Origin: Taiwanofungus camphoratus
Taxonomy: Eukaryota; Basidiomycota; Agaricomycetes; Polyporales; Taiwanofungaceae
Direction of reading: 5' to 3'
Length of the DNA: 64,000 nt
Assembly (NCBI GenBank): GCA_003999685.1
Contig: CP021232.1
Coordinates: 682,001 to 746,000 of the forward strand
Shown here one piece after another: positions 35,474-48,032 of this stretch. The position numbers were made by a program, and so were the translations under genes. Position 1 is the stretch's first letter. Every line of letters begins with the position of its first letter. The notes under the pieces were generated by a model. It was not told the origin of the DNA. It ran no database searches and worked only from the letters and a program-made list of their open reading frames with translations.

Positions 35474-37309
35474 ATCATAAGATCCATTCTGTTCTTGTGC
35501 GGACGTAAATAACGATCTTAGACATCGCATTTTGCTGTCTTTTGTAGGATGCTGTAATTTTCTTTTCTCAAGCTTGATCCGCTGTAACGTATAAGGCTGA
35601 GTGATGGTTGTCCTTCCCCTCATGATCAATTTGCTTGAAAGCATGTTATGCTTGTCTCCTTGTTTGTACTGGCACATAGTTCGAGCACCTGGCTATGCAC
35701 CTCAGCTGTCACGTAAGTAACAGTAGCAGCTAGCCCAATGCGGCGCGAGCATGACGACCCAAAGACCCTAGGATGACTTACAAGTGTATTGCAGGAAATG
35801 AACAGACATAAGCGCTGTCTCATTGTAATTCGGTTTCATGGCTGGCTGACTTTCATGATGGCTTATCATGCACGTATACTATCATTCACCGTGCTGGATC
35901 GAGCACACCTCAGCCATTCATTAACGCGGTTTATGATATGGTCAACCTCCCGTGGTATACAATCATGATATCCCTTGTCATTTATTCCATGCTCTTTTGA
36001 TCCTCTTGTATTGCCGGCGTACTCCATGAGCCAGGTACTGAAACAAAGACGCCGGACACCATTTCAACAACACGTATCCCGTCCAACGGGAATGTCTCAC
36101 CGAAATAATATTATAGACGGTCCTCCGTGCCCTGCCTTGACGGAATTCGTCACGATAGCCCAATGGATGGCTGCTTGTAACATCACGCGGAGTACCCAAC
36201 ATACTTGCTTGCAGCAAGTCTTCCTCTGTAGTCATGGGCTGGTTGTAGTGAAGTGTCAAACGTATTACAGCAAGAGAAAGGCGCCTTACGGGTAACATTG
36301 TCATGAACTCTTCACCATTGTAAATCTCATAAATTGACTGCCTATAAGGATACGAACTCATTCTGGTAGGCGACTCCGGCATGCTGGGGCGAGAGGCGAA
36401 CTTGTTTATGCGCGATACGCTCGGTCATCTGAAGAAAGAGACATAAGCCGTAGAGGCCAGCAAAACAAGAGACGACGTGTGCCGTAGCTGACCTCTGGAT
36501 GGCCTGGTACCTCGCCGATGAGAGGCAGCCCGACAAGGCGCACAATGGTAATGTGACACTGAACGAGATTTGATGGCTCCGACTCAACTTTCCTCTGGCC
36601 CAACCCGAGAAAACCTACGAAATGCGTGCGCTCATAGCAAGTAGAAGGACGGTGGTCTGATGAGGAACGCAGGTCCTGACGGTTGAACACAAACAGGGAA
36701 TTCCAGGCTTGATATGATCTCACCTTCTCCCATCGGCACTTGAGTTCGTACGGGGATGCGTAGGCCAAAGCCGGAACGATCCACTGGACTGAAAGAACAC
36801 TACACATTTAGAAAGGCGTCCCCCTTGTTGAGGGATCGGCCAGAAACCCACTCGGTATGGTGCTGATGCAATACCGCATTGGGAAGTCGTGGACCGAGGT
36901 GCTGTATCATGTGACGGCCAGACCGTTCTTTCCCTTGCTCAAGCCCGAGGTCTTCAATCATTGATTCGGCCATGCGGACGAGGCTGATCTTCTCTGTCCT
37001 TGCGGAGGACCGGACGTGGAGACTGTAGTCAAGTTGGACGATGCCATCATGGGCAGAGTCTGACCCTTTTAATTATGGCCAATCATACAGCAGTGGCACT
37101 TAGAATTACGAGAAACGAGTCAACATGTCCCGAGGACGGCCTCATATACAAAGCCACTCACACGGAACAAACTTCCAGGTCCATTATGGTTACATTACTG
37201 CGTTCGGAACAGATTGCATAGAAGCTACAACTGATCCTTCACTTTAGCGGTGGCAGCTCGAAAGGACAATGATTTACTTACACATAACATCTTACACAGA
37301 CCATCACTA
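35474..37309. other. Convergent intergenic region, nothing assigned
   Basis: About 1.8 kb between the 3' ends of the SAP gene and SLX1. Minus-strand open frames at 35978-36382 and 36406-36807, with protein-like text further upstream (MIQHLGPRLPNAVLHQHHTE near 36900), may be relics, but no family was recognised. Confidence 0.4.
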
Positions 37310-39659
37310 TCAATCAGACAGCTCTATAATGTCAAAGTTCTGCTTCTCCACTCGCCCGGAAATGATAGAACCTGTTGCTTCGTTCGGCAACGGAATGACA
37401 GGCCCTTCAGAGATATACGATGAGACCGACAGAGTCGACATCGCCCGTGACAGTCTAACAGGTTCTGCGTTCTCAAAATCCTCGTCCAAAGGTTTTGATG
37501 TCGAGGCCACATCTCGAGAAACATCCCGCCGGCCAAAAATTTCCACAGTATTGGACGAACTGCTGCCATCACTATCGCTGTCCGAAGGAACCTCCCACAC
37601 CCTGCAAGGGCCTTCTGGTCGTTGTTTCCTGATTGGTGGATAACGTGGCTGAGAAAGCGGCAGGAGACCGGGGAACGGTGCGAGTGCCCTGTTCTGGTTT
37701 GAGCCGAATTCCGCATTCACATAATTTAGACCCCTTGCGGATGGTTCTTCTTGGGTATCCATGATGACCAACTCCAAATCATCGGTACCATCATCTATCC
37801 GCCGAGGGTCGTGAGACTGAGAATTGCGAAGAACACGAGAACTTCTAGATTTCGGAATAGCAGGTTTCATGGGCAGATCCTGAGATGACGGCTTGGCCCG
37901 TTGCCTTGCAAGATCGCCCTTCTCTGAAAATGCGACAGACTTAGATGACGACGACGCCCCTCTCGGCTTGGCGCTTTGACGGACTCGAGCAGACTGGGGA
38001 GAAATTGGGTTTGAAGACAGTTGCTGACAAACTGTGTCAAGTGGCGTTCTGAGGGAAGGAGAATGATGATCGGATGAAGGTTTGTCGTGCCAGAAAGTCA
38101 ATTTGTCGTCATCGTCAGACACGACAAACATCATAGTTCCATCACAGTTCACTCACCGAGGCAACGATGGCCCTGCTTCTGTAGCCAGGGGACGATTAAG
38201 GTTCCGTTTAGGACCCTGTTGAGGAGCGTTGATAACCTCTGGCTCCATTTCTTCTGCTTGGGAATCGCCGCTAATGGCATTTAGGTCAAAGAATTCACTC
38301 TCCCTCTCGCTCGCATTCCCACACCTAGTCGAGTGTACCCTGGCAACAATGTTCTTGGGTCGAGCCTTAGATGCAGCGCGTACGCCTTGCGTAGTAACCA
38401 AAAGTCGAGCATCATTATTACCAGAATCGGAACCGAGCAGATCCTCTCCGTAGCCGTCTTCCTCGTCCTCATCATCTGCTTCTGATTCAGGGACAGGGTT
38501 GGCACCGCCCCTGCGCCGGAAACAGCCTCGTATGACATCGCCCCAAAGGATGTAAGAACGGCAAGATCTGCACTCCCCACCCCTAGGGATGGTCTGGGAT
38601 TGAGCTGCAGTTTCTTTCAGAAATAGTTGAGACAGGCATGTGAGATGTGATACGGCCGAGCAGTTGGATGCTGGGCACAATGCAGTGGTAAGAGGATCCT
38701 ACGCGATTCGTCAGTATAGTTAGCGTGGTATGAAGAGAAAATTATGGTCACGGACGGGTGGGTGATTCTCCAGGACAGTATTGCAAACAGAGCATACCAG
38801 ATGCTCATGTGAAGCAAGAAGCGCAGACATCTTCCTCAGGTGACTAGCCGCGAATTGGCCTGGGATGCAGCAGGTAAGTCGAATGAATCGATAACTTGAG
38901 ACAACATCGTACTATCTGTGGTATCGATTGGGGCAATTCTTCCTGAACCCGCCTTACCTGATTTGCCATCGACTCCTTCCAATTCAGTGACACAAGTGAA
39001 ACCCGGTGGTACTGTACCCTTGTCCAGACCCGCGCAAGCATCCTTCCATGCCTTGACAGCTTCTTCTGTGAAGAGTTTGACATGTAGAGGCCATGTATTG
39101 TATGGATGAGAACAAATCATGCTGTGTGCGACCCTGATTGACCACTCTCAACACAAAAGGCAACTGGCAACCACAACTAGACTGACATTACATTAGTTTT
39201 CAGATACTTGAATTTTCTATCTCTGTTGAATACAGCATTGCCTTCTTCGTCACGAAGATGCCGTGAAATATGAGGGTGTTGCCAGGCCCACTCAAATTGT
39301 AATGCAGCGAGCTTGGATGGAAACCCGTGTACTATCATTTGCATCACCCAGGGACGATTGTGCTTGGTTTTCCAAGCACCTTGAGTGATTTCTCCATTAT
39401 GCTGGCTGTATGTTGTAGCAGATTAGTCAAGGACCATCAGTACTCCTTGGGAAAGCGCACCGTATGCGGCGCGGCGGGCTTGGTGTACTCCCAATGTAAG
39501 TTCTAATGAAGCGAAATGTGAATCCAAGGACCTTAGAATTACGTTAAAATCTGGCACTAACGCAGTGGAGCGAGGAGTGCGGATGCTCTTCAACAGATAG
39601 CAAGCGTAGAATGTGGGGAAATAGTGAGCTGTTAGAGACGACTTGGTCTTACGTGGCAT
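37310..39659 (-). CDS. SLX1: Structure-specific endonuclease subunit SLX1
   Basis: Catalytic subunit of the SLX1-SLX4 nuclease, which cuts branched DNA during fork repair and recombination. ATG 39659 gives [20 protein letters not shown] then [13 protein letters not shown]. Splicing leads to the GIY-YIG nuclease core [20 protein letters not shown], then [20 protein letters not shown] and [11 protein letters not shown], where the catalytic Glu lies in FEWAW. A downstream exon has the zinc-binding module [20 protein letters not shown] and [21 protein letters not shown] long Ser-rich C-terminal extension with a further spliced exon ([11 protein letters not shown]) ends FDIIELSD, which resembles a SUMO-interacting motif. 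Divergent from TOF1 across 352 bp. Confidence 0.93.
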
Positions 39660-40011
39660 TCTTTCAAGAAGTAGAATAGATTGTGCACGGTGAGCAAATA
39701 GGCTTCACAATAAATTAAGCAAAGATATCAAAGTAACAAGCCTCAGTCAAAAACACTGCAACTCTTTCAAGATGATGAGTGTGACCGTAAATAGTGACCA
39801 ACACGATATGTCACTTCTTGTGACGGTTCGCGTCTCGTTCGCGCATTTGGGGCTCGATTCGACCCTCATCTGGATAATTCTACCAGGTACGAATATCTTT
39901 TCTACCGGAAATTTCAGTCAGAGGCTGATCTTACTTTCTCAGATTATTTAAAGTCAAACCAACTTGACTACACGGCGGTACGACTCGGATCCACGGCGGG
40001 AAAAAGGCAAG
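39660..40011. promoter_or_regulatory. Bidirectional promoter of SLX1 and TOF1
   Basis: A 352-bp gap between two divergent start codons. It holds two gttcgcg copies 11 bp apart (39826-39832 and 39837-39843), read on the other strand as cgcgaac, close to the SCB/MCB-type G1/S elements. An inverted repeat gtcac-ttctt-gtgac lies at 39810-39824. A probable 5' UTR intron of TOF1 runs from about 39890 to 39942 (gtacg...ctcag). Confidence 0.4.
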
Positions 40012-43000
40012 ATGGATCAGGAAGATGCCATTTCCATCTCTTCAAATGGCTCAGAGGACGAACAATACATTGATAGACGCGTCATCTTGGAACCTGCTAT
40101 CCGCAGTGTGGTAGATGCGCTGGGGGGGTACGAAGGTGGATCCTATAGACTGGGCGACGAATGTTACGGTTGTCTGAAGGATTTGAAGAAGTTCTGGCGC
40201 AAAGACGATACGGATGATGACCGCACTGTTGCTCGCATCTTCTGGGAGACGCGCTTGCTCCCTAACGATCTCGTCCCTATTCTACTCGAGACCGCTGGCA
40301 AAGGCCTTCTTGAAGACAGGTGTGCCATAGCTTGCGCGGATCTCATGACAGCCATGACTTGGCCCATTGATTTGGCCGAAGAGCTCAAAGAGTTGGATGA
40401 GGAATATGACAAGGGTGCTGATTACACTCAGCTTCTTCTTAGCCACCTGAATTACAAGGCCACCCTTCTGAGACCTGGTGTCATGCAGGCGCTCTTTGGT
40501 ATTATGCTTCCATGTCTAGCCAAGAGCGGAAAAGAGAGGAAAGAGCGAGATGTACAGATTATCAATGTTATACTGCATCTCATCCGGAACTTGGCTTTCA
40601 TCAAAGACCTTCCGCCTAACATGCACCTCAGCGCGGACCAAGCGGAGTATTCAACCCTGCAAAGTCGGCTCATCAAGGTTCTCTCTGATACAAATACTTT
40701 CGACTTGCTATTGACCATCGCATCAAACGCAACTACTGATATAATGTTCAATGGGTGGAACGCTCTCGTTCTTGAGATTTTCTATCTACTTTTCCGAGGT
40801 GTGAAGCCGTCGGCTTTGGCTATGGACCAAGTCAAGGTACGTTCTGTTGCTTCCCTTGGGTGCGGTCTCTTACTAAGATGTGTGGGGCTCAGCAACCCGC
40901 GCAGAACTTACAGCGACTCCTCGCAGTTGAAGATCAGAGAAAACGAGTTATCGCACGGAAGGCGACGTCGCGGCACTCCCGTTTCGGTACCACGATCTCT
41001 GTCACGCTCAATCCCAAAAAGGCACAGACCCCAAACAAGGATGGGGAGGATGAGGAAAGCAAAAGCAGAGCTGACTCGGAATTGTCGCGCGCGTTTGTTT
41101 TACACCGCCAGCAGGCGATCAACCACGAAGCTGGAGGTCTCCTGGACTTGGTCAAGCGACAGCGAACACAAAAGGGAAAGAAAATCGATGAACTCGGTCG
41201 AGATGACAATCTCACCCTTGATGCCAAGCTCACTCTTCAGAATCTTGCCAGAACCTTCGTCGAGGCTTGTTTCAATCGTAAGTTGAGCAAAAGCTTGCAT
41301 GACTTAGAGCTGATAATTGCAAACACGATTAGCATTTCTGTCTTCTCTACTCAAGGATATCAAGGCGGAAAGGCCAAAGATTACGGAAAAGGACAACCTC
41401 CGATTGCTTTATGTGACGAAGTGGTTCCTCGAGTTCTTCATGAGCGTTAGGACGAAAGAGGGTCAGAGTACTACCTGGACCTTTGGGCTGATCGCGGAAG
41501 TGACCGAGCGTGGCTGGATTGTCTGGGTGCTGAAGCGAATGCGTGAAGCAGTAGAGGAGAAGGTGAGCGGTCTCAATTCAATATCACGATTCTCAACCTG
41601 ATTGCTCGCGTTCCTGAACAGCCCAAGCTTTGGAATGAACTCCAAGCAGGCATTGAATGCCTCACTCAGCTCGTTCTCATTATCGACAGTATGTCCTACT
41701 CAACTGATTCGGCTGTAACGGATGTCGCAGAAGTGCTCCAGCAGCAAATCATTTATAACGGCGAGATGCTCGATATCGCATTTGAGAGTCTAAGGACATA
41801 TAAGGAAGGGACTCAAAGCCTCACTTACCTTGACTCTAGCGTGCATCTGGCCTATGCGTTACTAAGGTTGCTTGAGAGGCGGGGGAAGAAGAGAGGTAAA
41901 GGCGAGATGTATGTGAGACGGAGAGCAAATTCAAGGAGAAAGAGAAAAGGTAGGACTTCCTCTGTTTTTTGGAATGAGGATTGGCTAGACATAATACCAA
42001 AGGCAGAGATGAAGAAGGTGTGCCAGATGTTGAAGAGGAAGAAGACCATCATTCAGATGAGGAGATCGTGCACGAGACAATGTTCACTTTCGAGATGTTC
42101 GAAATGGTGAGACGTTCGTTGGAGTTCCGTTACGTTGAAGGTTGATCGCATCAGAGCAGAAATTCGCACATTCTGATATCACTCAGACTCTCCTCATTTA
42201 CCTATCAAGATACAAAGAATTTGACACTGTCGAGAAGATGAAACGAGTTGTCAATCTCATGCATCGGCAGGCGGTCAGAGCAAAAGCCGAAGGTCTATTC
42301 TTCAACGTATGCTAGAATAGTGCATCCACTTTTTTTTATTGAGAGTGAACGTAATGCCAGGTTTCGACTTTGGAGTTGTTCAAGACCATCCTCGCCGATC
42401 AGAAATCCCTGCCAAAGGACCAGCCGTATAAAGATCTTATCGCTTTGATCAATTTCCTGTTGCGCAGGTTCTTCAAAGCGGTCAGCGAAGAGTCCTTCTT
42501 GATAATCGAGGTTTGTCACAATGGCTGCCACAGATTAACCAGCAGAACACTAAGAAAAAAATAATAGGCTTTCTTCCCCAAGAATCGGGGTCATTGGAAG
42601 CATTACTCTAGTTGGGAGCTAGAGAAGGCCTCGAAAGTAGAACGCATGATGGAGGACTCAGGGTTCCCGCCTGATGTACAGGTCAAAAAAGGATATTCAT
42701 GGAGTGAGCAACTGGGAATCGCCATCGCATGTCTGGTCGAATCCGACAAGGCGGAATTAGTCGAGTGGGTCAAGCAGGTGCATATCGCAGGTCCACTGGA
42801 TCCAGGACTGATGAAACTCAACTTCATTTTTGTTTCTCCAAGATCCTCATGCTTGCAATTGGACATAGGCAGCGAATCATTGAGGACATCGATGGGTCAT
42901 CATCGCATGCCAAAGACGACGAGGATACTGACGGAGATATCGATGCCGCAGAACTCGATACAAAAGCTGGTCTGCGAGGACCGTCTAGCGAGGCTCTCGC

Positions 43001-44068
43001 CAAAATCAACGACTACAGTAAGTGCTGTCACCTTATATGAAGTTATTCCACTGTCCTTATGTGCACCAGTGATACCGTATGTAAGCGATGAAGAGGCCAA
43101 TGCTGCAACCAAAGATCCATATCTTAAGCTCGTTTTCCGGCTTGTCAAGTTTTCAGTTCTGGATGAAAGTAAGTTGATTGTTGTTCAGTTTTTCGATCTG
43201 TACTGACAAAGTGCCAGATGCCGATGAACTTGAGTGGTATATCCCTGCAGCGATCGTTCCTTCAGATCTACAACGGAGTCTCAACGTCATTAACCAGTTT
43301 CTCGCGAATCCCTTGGATCTTGGGGGAAAACAGGCGTCTCATCTGTTAAGCAAGAAAAGGCAACGTCGAAGACGCCGACGCTCCCCTTCCCCTGAGTCGA
43401 AGAACGGGGACTCGTCAGAGGACGAAGCGCCAAAGAAGGAAAAGAAACGGAAGGAGAAACAGCAATATAAGTCCGCGCAGTTCATTGAGGATAGCGATGC
43501 CGAGTACGGGGATATGGAGGCCTTCCTCGAGAGAGAGAAGGCCCTAAGGGAGAAGACAGCTTTGGCGGCGGCAACCAGTGGACACATCGCAACGATGAAG
43601 CCGACAGGCACAAAGAAACGTAGAAGAAAAGCAGCAGAGAATGATACAGGCAAGAAGAAGAGGAAACGGGGCAGTAAAGAACAAGCCAAAGAATTCGAGC
43701 AAGAGCAAAGCGAGGTAGGTCAGTCATCGGACGAGAGCGAATTCAACATATTTGGGTCTCCCAAGAGGTCGCCCTCGACTGCAAACACTTCTCCACAGGA
43801 CGTAGAACCCAAGCCAAGACCACGGCCGCGACCGAGACAAATAAAGAAGCCTACCCCCTTGACTGCCACAAAATTTGGTTCTGCGGATAAAGAGTTGGAG
43901 CATTACTCTGACGATGAAGTGCAGATTGTGGAATCAAAACCTTCACTGTCACTAACACCACATACGAGTCACACACCGTCTGATCAGGAGCTTGATGGTT
44001 TAGAACCTGTGGCGAAAGCAAAGAGGAAGGGGAGGCTACAATTGGTGCTATCAGACGATGACGAGTAA
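40012..44068 (+). CDS. TOF1: Topoisomerase 1-associated factor TOF1 (Swi1/Timeless)
   Basis: Part of the fork protection complex with Csm3/Swi3; it stabilises stalled replication forks and activates the S-phase checkpoint. ATG 40012 gives MDQEDAISISSNGSEDEQYI. The Timeless N-terminal domain follows: PAIRSVVDALGGYEGGSYRL, ARIFWETRLLPNDLVPILLE, LHLIRNLAFIKDLPPN and ITEKDNLRLLYVTKWFLEFF. Then come MFTFEMFEM, KMKRVVNLMHRQAVRAKAEG, LFKTILADQKSLPKD and FFPKNRGHWKHYSSWE. The C-terminal part has a basic tract (LLSKKRQRRRRRRSPSPE) and acidic clusters ending RLQLVLSDDDE, as in the family. At least ten short introns, all in phase; a 42-bp in-frame GT-AG stretch near 41691 is best left unspliced. Convergent with DBP4. 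Confidence 0.94.
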
Positions 44069-44317
44069 ACCGCGTCGATGGATATGATTTACTGATATAC
44101 CACTTGATATCCTGTAGTCATTCGGAAGGTACACTGCTTGTTTTGTAACTGTAGGTGTCAGTCTCAAGGGGGCACAGGCGAAATAGTACTGCCATGAGAA
44201 ATTTTTCATTATTCAAAAACGATACAATTCAAACCGAATACTGTTTTGTGCAACTCCTACTTATAAGAGTGCAAAAACACAGAATAAGAATGCAGAAGAA
44301 AGCGGTACTCGCAACTA

Positions 44318-47144
44318 TCATTTCCTTCTACGCAGTAATTGTAATGCTGTTTCCTCTTCCTGTTCCAAGGTCATGTCAGCAGCGCGATTGCTGACCCTCT
44401 TGCCCAACGTCCTTGTCCTCTTGGATGGCGGTGCTGGATCGCTGAGGTCATCCTCAGAATCCGACGGTAGGTCGAAATCAGGGGAGGAGTATCCATCATC
44501 ATCGAGTGCTGATGCGATAATCGGCACCATTGCAACATCGTCATCGTCATAGCCAAGTTCCTACAGAAATGGAGTCAGGTCAACTCGAAACATATGTATT
44601 GATCAGGAACCTACTTCACGCTCACGCTCCTTCCGCTTGCGCTTCTTCTCCCTCTTCTTTTCCTTCGCTTGCGCTTTGTCCACCACATCTGCCTCCTTCA
44701 GCCTGCCTCTTTCGCCCTCTACGAATTTCCTTCCAGCCTCCTTTACGTCGTCCACACCCTTGAAGACCTCTTCCGCAGTCTTCATCTCATAAATCTCATG
44801 GGGATTTCCATCATCGTCAAAGACAAGCTTGTTGCCCTTCGGTCCACTTTTTGCCAAAGCTTTCTTTGACGTCGCCATCTTCAGCTTACGCTTGGAAATG
44901 AAGTCTGATTCGGGTAACTCATCGTCTCCGGGAAGCTCGTGATCTGCCCTCTTAAGGGTGATGAACTCATCTTCGGAATCTGCATCTCTGTCGAGTGAAT
45001 GATCAACAAGTTTCGTGTAATGCTCAGAAAGGATATTCTGGTTCTTGCGTTCGAACATACGGTCGTATTTGGTGCGGACGCGACTCGACTACGGGAGTGC
45101 TCAGCAGGAGATATCTAACGATAAAGAAAAAAGAACAAGTACCTTGTCTTGTACCGTATGGTCTTGAGCCCGGACCTTTGAGTGGGCATCAGGCTCTTCT
45201 TCACTCGAACTGTGCTCCGATAATCCGTCCTCGTCGTCGCTCTCTGCACGTCGGGTTTCATGAGGTTTACTAACCTGCGAATTAACTTTGATGCCAATAC
45301 GAGGCGCATTCTTCCTTTTCTTTGCTATCTCCTTGCTCAAGAACTTGATTTTGGGCATTCCAGGTAACCCGAGCGCCTCTGCAAAGCGCTCAACGGGGAG
45401 CTCGTCCAACTTGAAGATTGATTTATCCTTTTGCAAATAGACAGATCGAAGATAGGAGACAAAGGCCTGGAAAGGGCGAGCGCCACCATGTATAGATTCG
45501 GTTGAGATGCTTATAATCCTGGCACCGAGGGATACACTCATGCACTTACCCGTTGTCCGAGGTATTTGATCTCTGGATCCTGGAATGCCAAATTTTGCAG
45601 CTGGTTCTCAATACTCTGCGTCTTGCTAGCTCTAATCTTGATCTTCTCTACAGTGATATGTTTCTTTTCCAAAGCATCCTTCATTCCTTCTTCCTCGCTG
45701 GGCAGTAAGAACAGTAGTCCCTTTCCGGAGCTCTCATATCTTGCCGTGCGACCCACACGGTGAATGTATGTCCCCGCGTCCTCCGGCGCGTCCACCTGTA
45801 GCACCCAGTCCACGGAGGGAAAATCGAGACCGCGTGCAGCGATGTCTGTCGCAATTAAGACTGCATGTTTCATTGACATGAAGCGCTGGAACGTCGATAG
45901 GCGTGTCATCTGCTTCTGCTTCCCGTGTAGATGCAGCAACGGCACGCCCGGGTGCATCTTGCAGAATGTCTCGAACACGAAGCGCACCTGCTTGCAGCTC
46001 GACATGAAGACGAGCACCTTGCTCTGCAGGTGGCTCTTGATGAAGCTCCAGAGGATGTCCAGCTTCTTGTCCAGCTCGCAGACGACGTAGTGTTGCTCGA
46101 GGCTCTTGGGAGTGGCGCCCTGGTTGTCCTGCTCTTGCACGCTGATGTATACAGGATCTTTGAGGCTTAATCGGGCTAGATCAGATACAGATTGTGTCTG
46201 TGTTGCGGAGAAAAGTAAAGTCTGGCGGGACTTTGGAAGATGAGACAGTAAAGCTGAAAGCGTACGGTGGAATCCCATATCTAGGATCCGATCGGCTTCG
46301 TCCAAGACTGTATCATGGGATAAGAACAGTCCAGAGAACGCAAAGCGAACAGACTGACCAAGCATCTGTAAGTTGTCGCACTCAAAGCCTATGGTCTGAT
46401 CCATATGTTGCAGCAAACGTCCAGGGGTCGCTACAAGTATGTTCATACGTGATAAACGTTCTCGTTCATCTTTGAGATTCTTTCCTCCTATAACCAGGCC
46501 GGCAGAGAAGCTATGGTAGCCCCCAATGGACCGCAAAACATCGAATATCTGCACAGCCTGTCCTGAAACATGAGTCTCTTTCTGAGACTTGGTAAAACAT
46601 CAGGAACCTCACAAGTTCCCGAGTAGGAGATATGATCAACGCGCCAAGGCCGTCCTGAGGGCCCCATTTCTGTCTGTACAAAATTTCAAGAACCGGAATG
46701 AGGAATGCGAGTGTCTTGCCACTGCCAGTGCGAGCTGCTCCCAGGATATCCTTCCCCTTCAGTGAAACTGGGATGCTCCTTGCTTGAATGTCTGTCATTT
46801 CGACAAAAAAGGCCTTCTTCAAGCCTAAACACGAGATTGGATGAGTTGGTCACAATATAACCATATGCCGACAGACCTCGCTTGGTGAAGTCCGAGAGGG
46901 GTAGCTCTGCGAATGCTTTGATTTCTGATTGTGCATCCTGAAGATTTCAAAACTGTGTTAATGAATGAGTGTCAACGAGACGGACCGTACGAAGAATTGT
47001 CCTTACGAATTGTAGAGCAGCCTGCTCAAGAGCTTCAACAGCTTGAGCCTCAGAGAGCTTCTTCAACTTCTTTGGCTTTACGTTTATCTTCTTCTGTTTG
47101 GACTTTTTAAGCTTGGACGGCTGGGAAGGACCGGCCTGTGCCAT
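44318..47144 (-). CDS. DBP4: DEAD-box RNA helicase DBP4 (HCA4)
   Basis: Nucleolar ATP-dependent RNA helicase needed for 18S rRNA processing. ATG 47144 starts [20 protein letters not shown] with a Lys-rich nucleolar-type tail. Helicase motifs in order: Q motif [22 protein letters not shown]; Ia SPTREL; Ib [24 protein letters not shown] (after splicing out an intron); [53 protein letters not shown]. After the core comes the Dbp4-specific [20 protein letters not shown] and a long charged C-terminus, including the coiled basic stretch [17 protein letters not shown], ending [20 protein letters not shown]. Length and layout match fungal Dbp4. Its 3' end lies 249 bp from the TOF1 stop. Confidence 0.95.
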
Positions 47145-48032
47145 TTTGTTCGTAAGAGTGAGTGTGTATGACCTCGACGAGCTGCGAGTCTGCTGCAATT
47201 TCGATCGCAAATTGATGTCACGAGAAGTGTGACCTGGACTCGTCACGATGGCGGTGTCCGAAGTCCTTGACAAACTGAGTCCCTTGATGTCTGCCGTTTT
47301 ACTATGACTGGATCGCTTCCGATACAAAACATATGATGTGGCTTCATCAATCCAAAGCTTGCATGCATTAGGATCCATATACTCAGGCTCATGGAAGGAA
47401 GGATTGCTGGAGAGTGCCAAAAGGTTAGTCTAATTGTGGAGTGACTGTCGACGACCCAACCAGTGATAGCAGTGCTGACTGCTAACAACAAGTTACTGCG
47501 CGCACTCGCAAGTCACTCGAATTGTCTTCAGCATAACAGCAGAGCCGCGCTCTATCAGCACAGTACGATGGCCAGTGCATTAGCTCGTTTCATTGATGAC
47601 TGGCGACACTACCTTACAATGTTACTGCCCACCAGACCTGTGTATTCATGCATGAACACTCGAACTGATCACTGATGTTTCAGAATCTAAATGCTTCAGC
47701 TAGTCGGGCGGCGAGGCGGTGTTGCACTACTGATACCATACCGATACTTAGATCGTCGAGATCGTGTTATGCCACCATAACAACGCTTTTGCATGCTGTA
47801 CCTTAGCGCGATCCGTATCAATTTTATTCTGACCTCGAGGTATTTATGCTGGTGCACGCACGGTCCAAGCTTGGTTGCCCTTCCCTCTGCATCGTTTTGT
47901 GTGGATTTCTTGATGCTTGGGGCTCGTTGAGCAACGTAAACAAAGGACCACGTACGCCCTTAGACCTGATACAGTATGTCTCCGTTCTGCTTCTATTAGT
48001 TAGCTCTCAAAGTATCTCCTATTCGAACTTGC
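47145..48032. other. Intergenic region upstream of DBP4 and the SKT5-like gene
   Basis: Divergent promoter region. A GT-AG pair at about 47976-48032 suggests an intron just before the SKT5-like ATG, so an upstream exon may lie near 47850-47975. Confidence 0.4.

Noticed and set aside
36830-37060. CPCGGPDVETV-type text resembling the zinc knuckle after RNase H in some retroelement proteins
   Set aside because: The stretch is short, has a stop close upstream and lacks any neighbouring reverse transcriptase or RNase H motif; the opposite strand is equally protein-like.
41691-41732. 42-bp GT-AG stretch inside TOF1 as an intron
   Set aside because: It is in frame without stops and encodes residues expected in the Timeless family before VLQQQIIYNGE, so it is more likely coding.
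46950-47420. Longer N-terminus for DBP4 from the upstream in-frame Met at 47420
   Set aside because: The upstream part is not conserved in the family, while [11 protein letters not shown] at 47144 leads directly into the Lys-rich tail typical of Dbp4.
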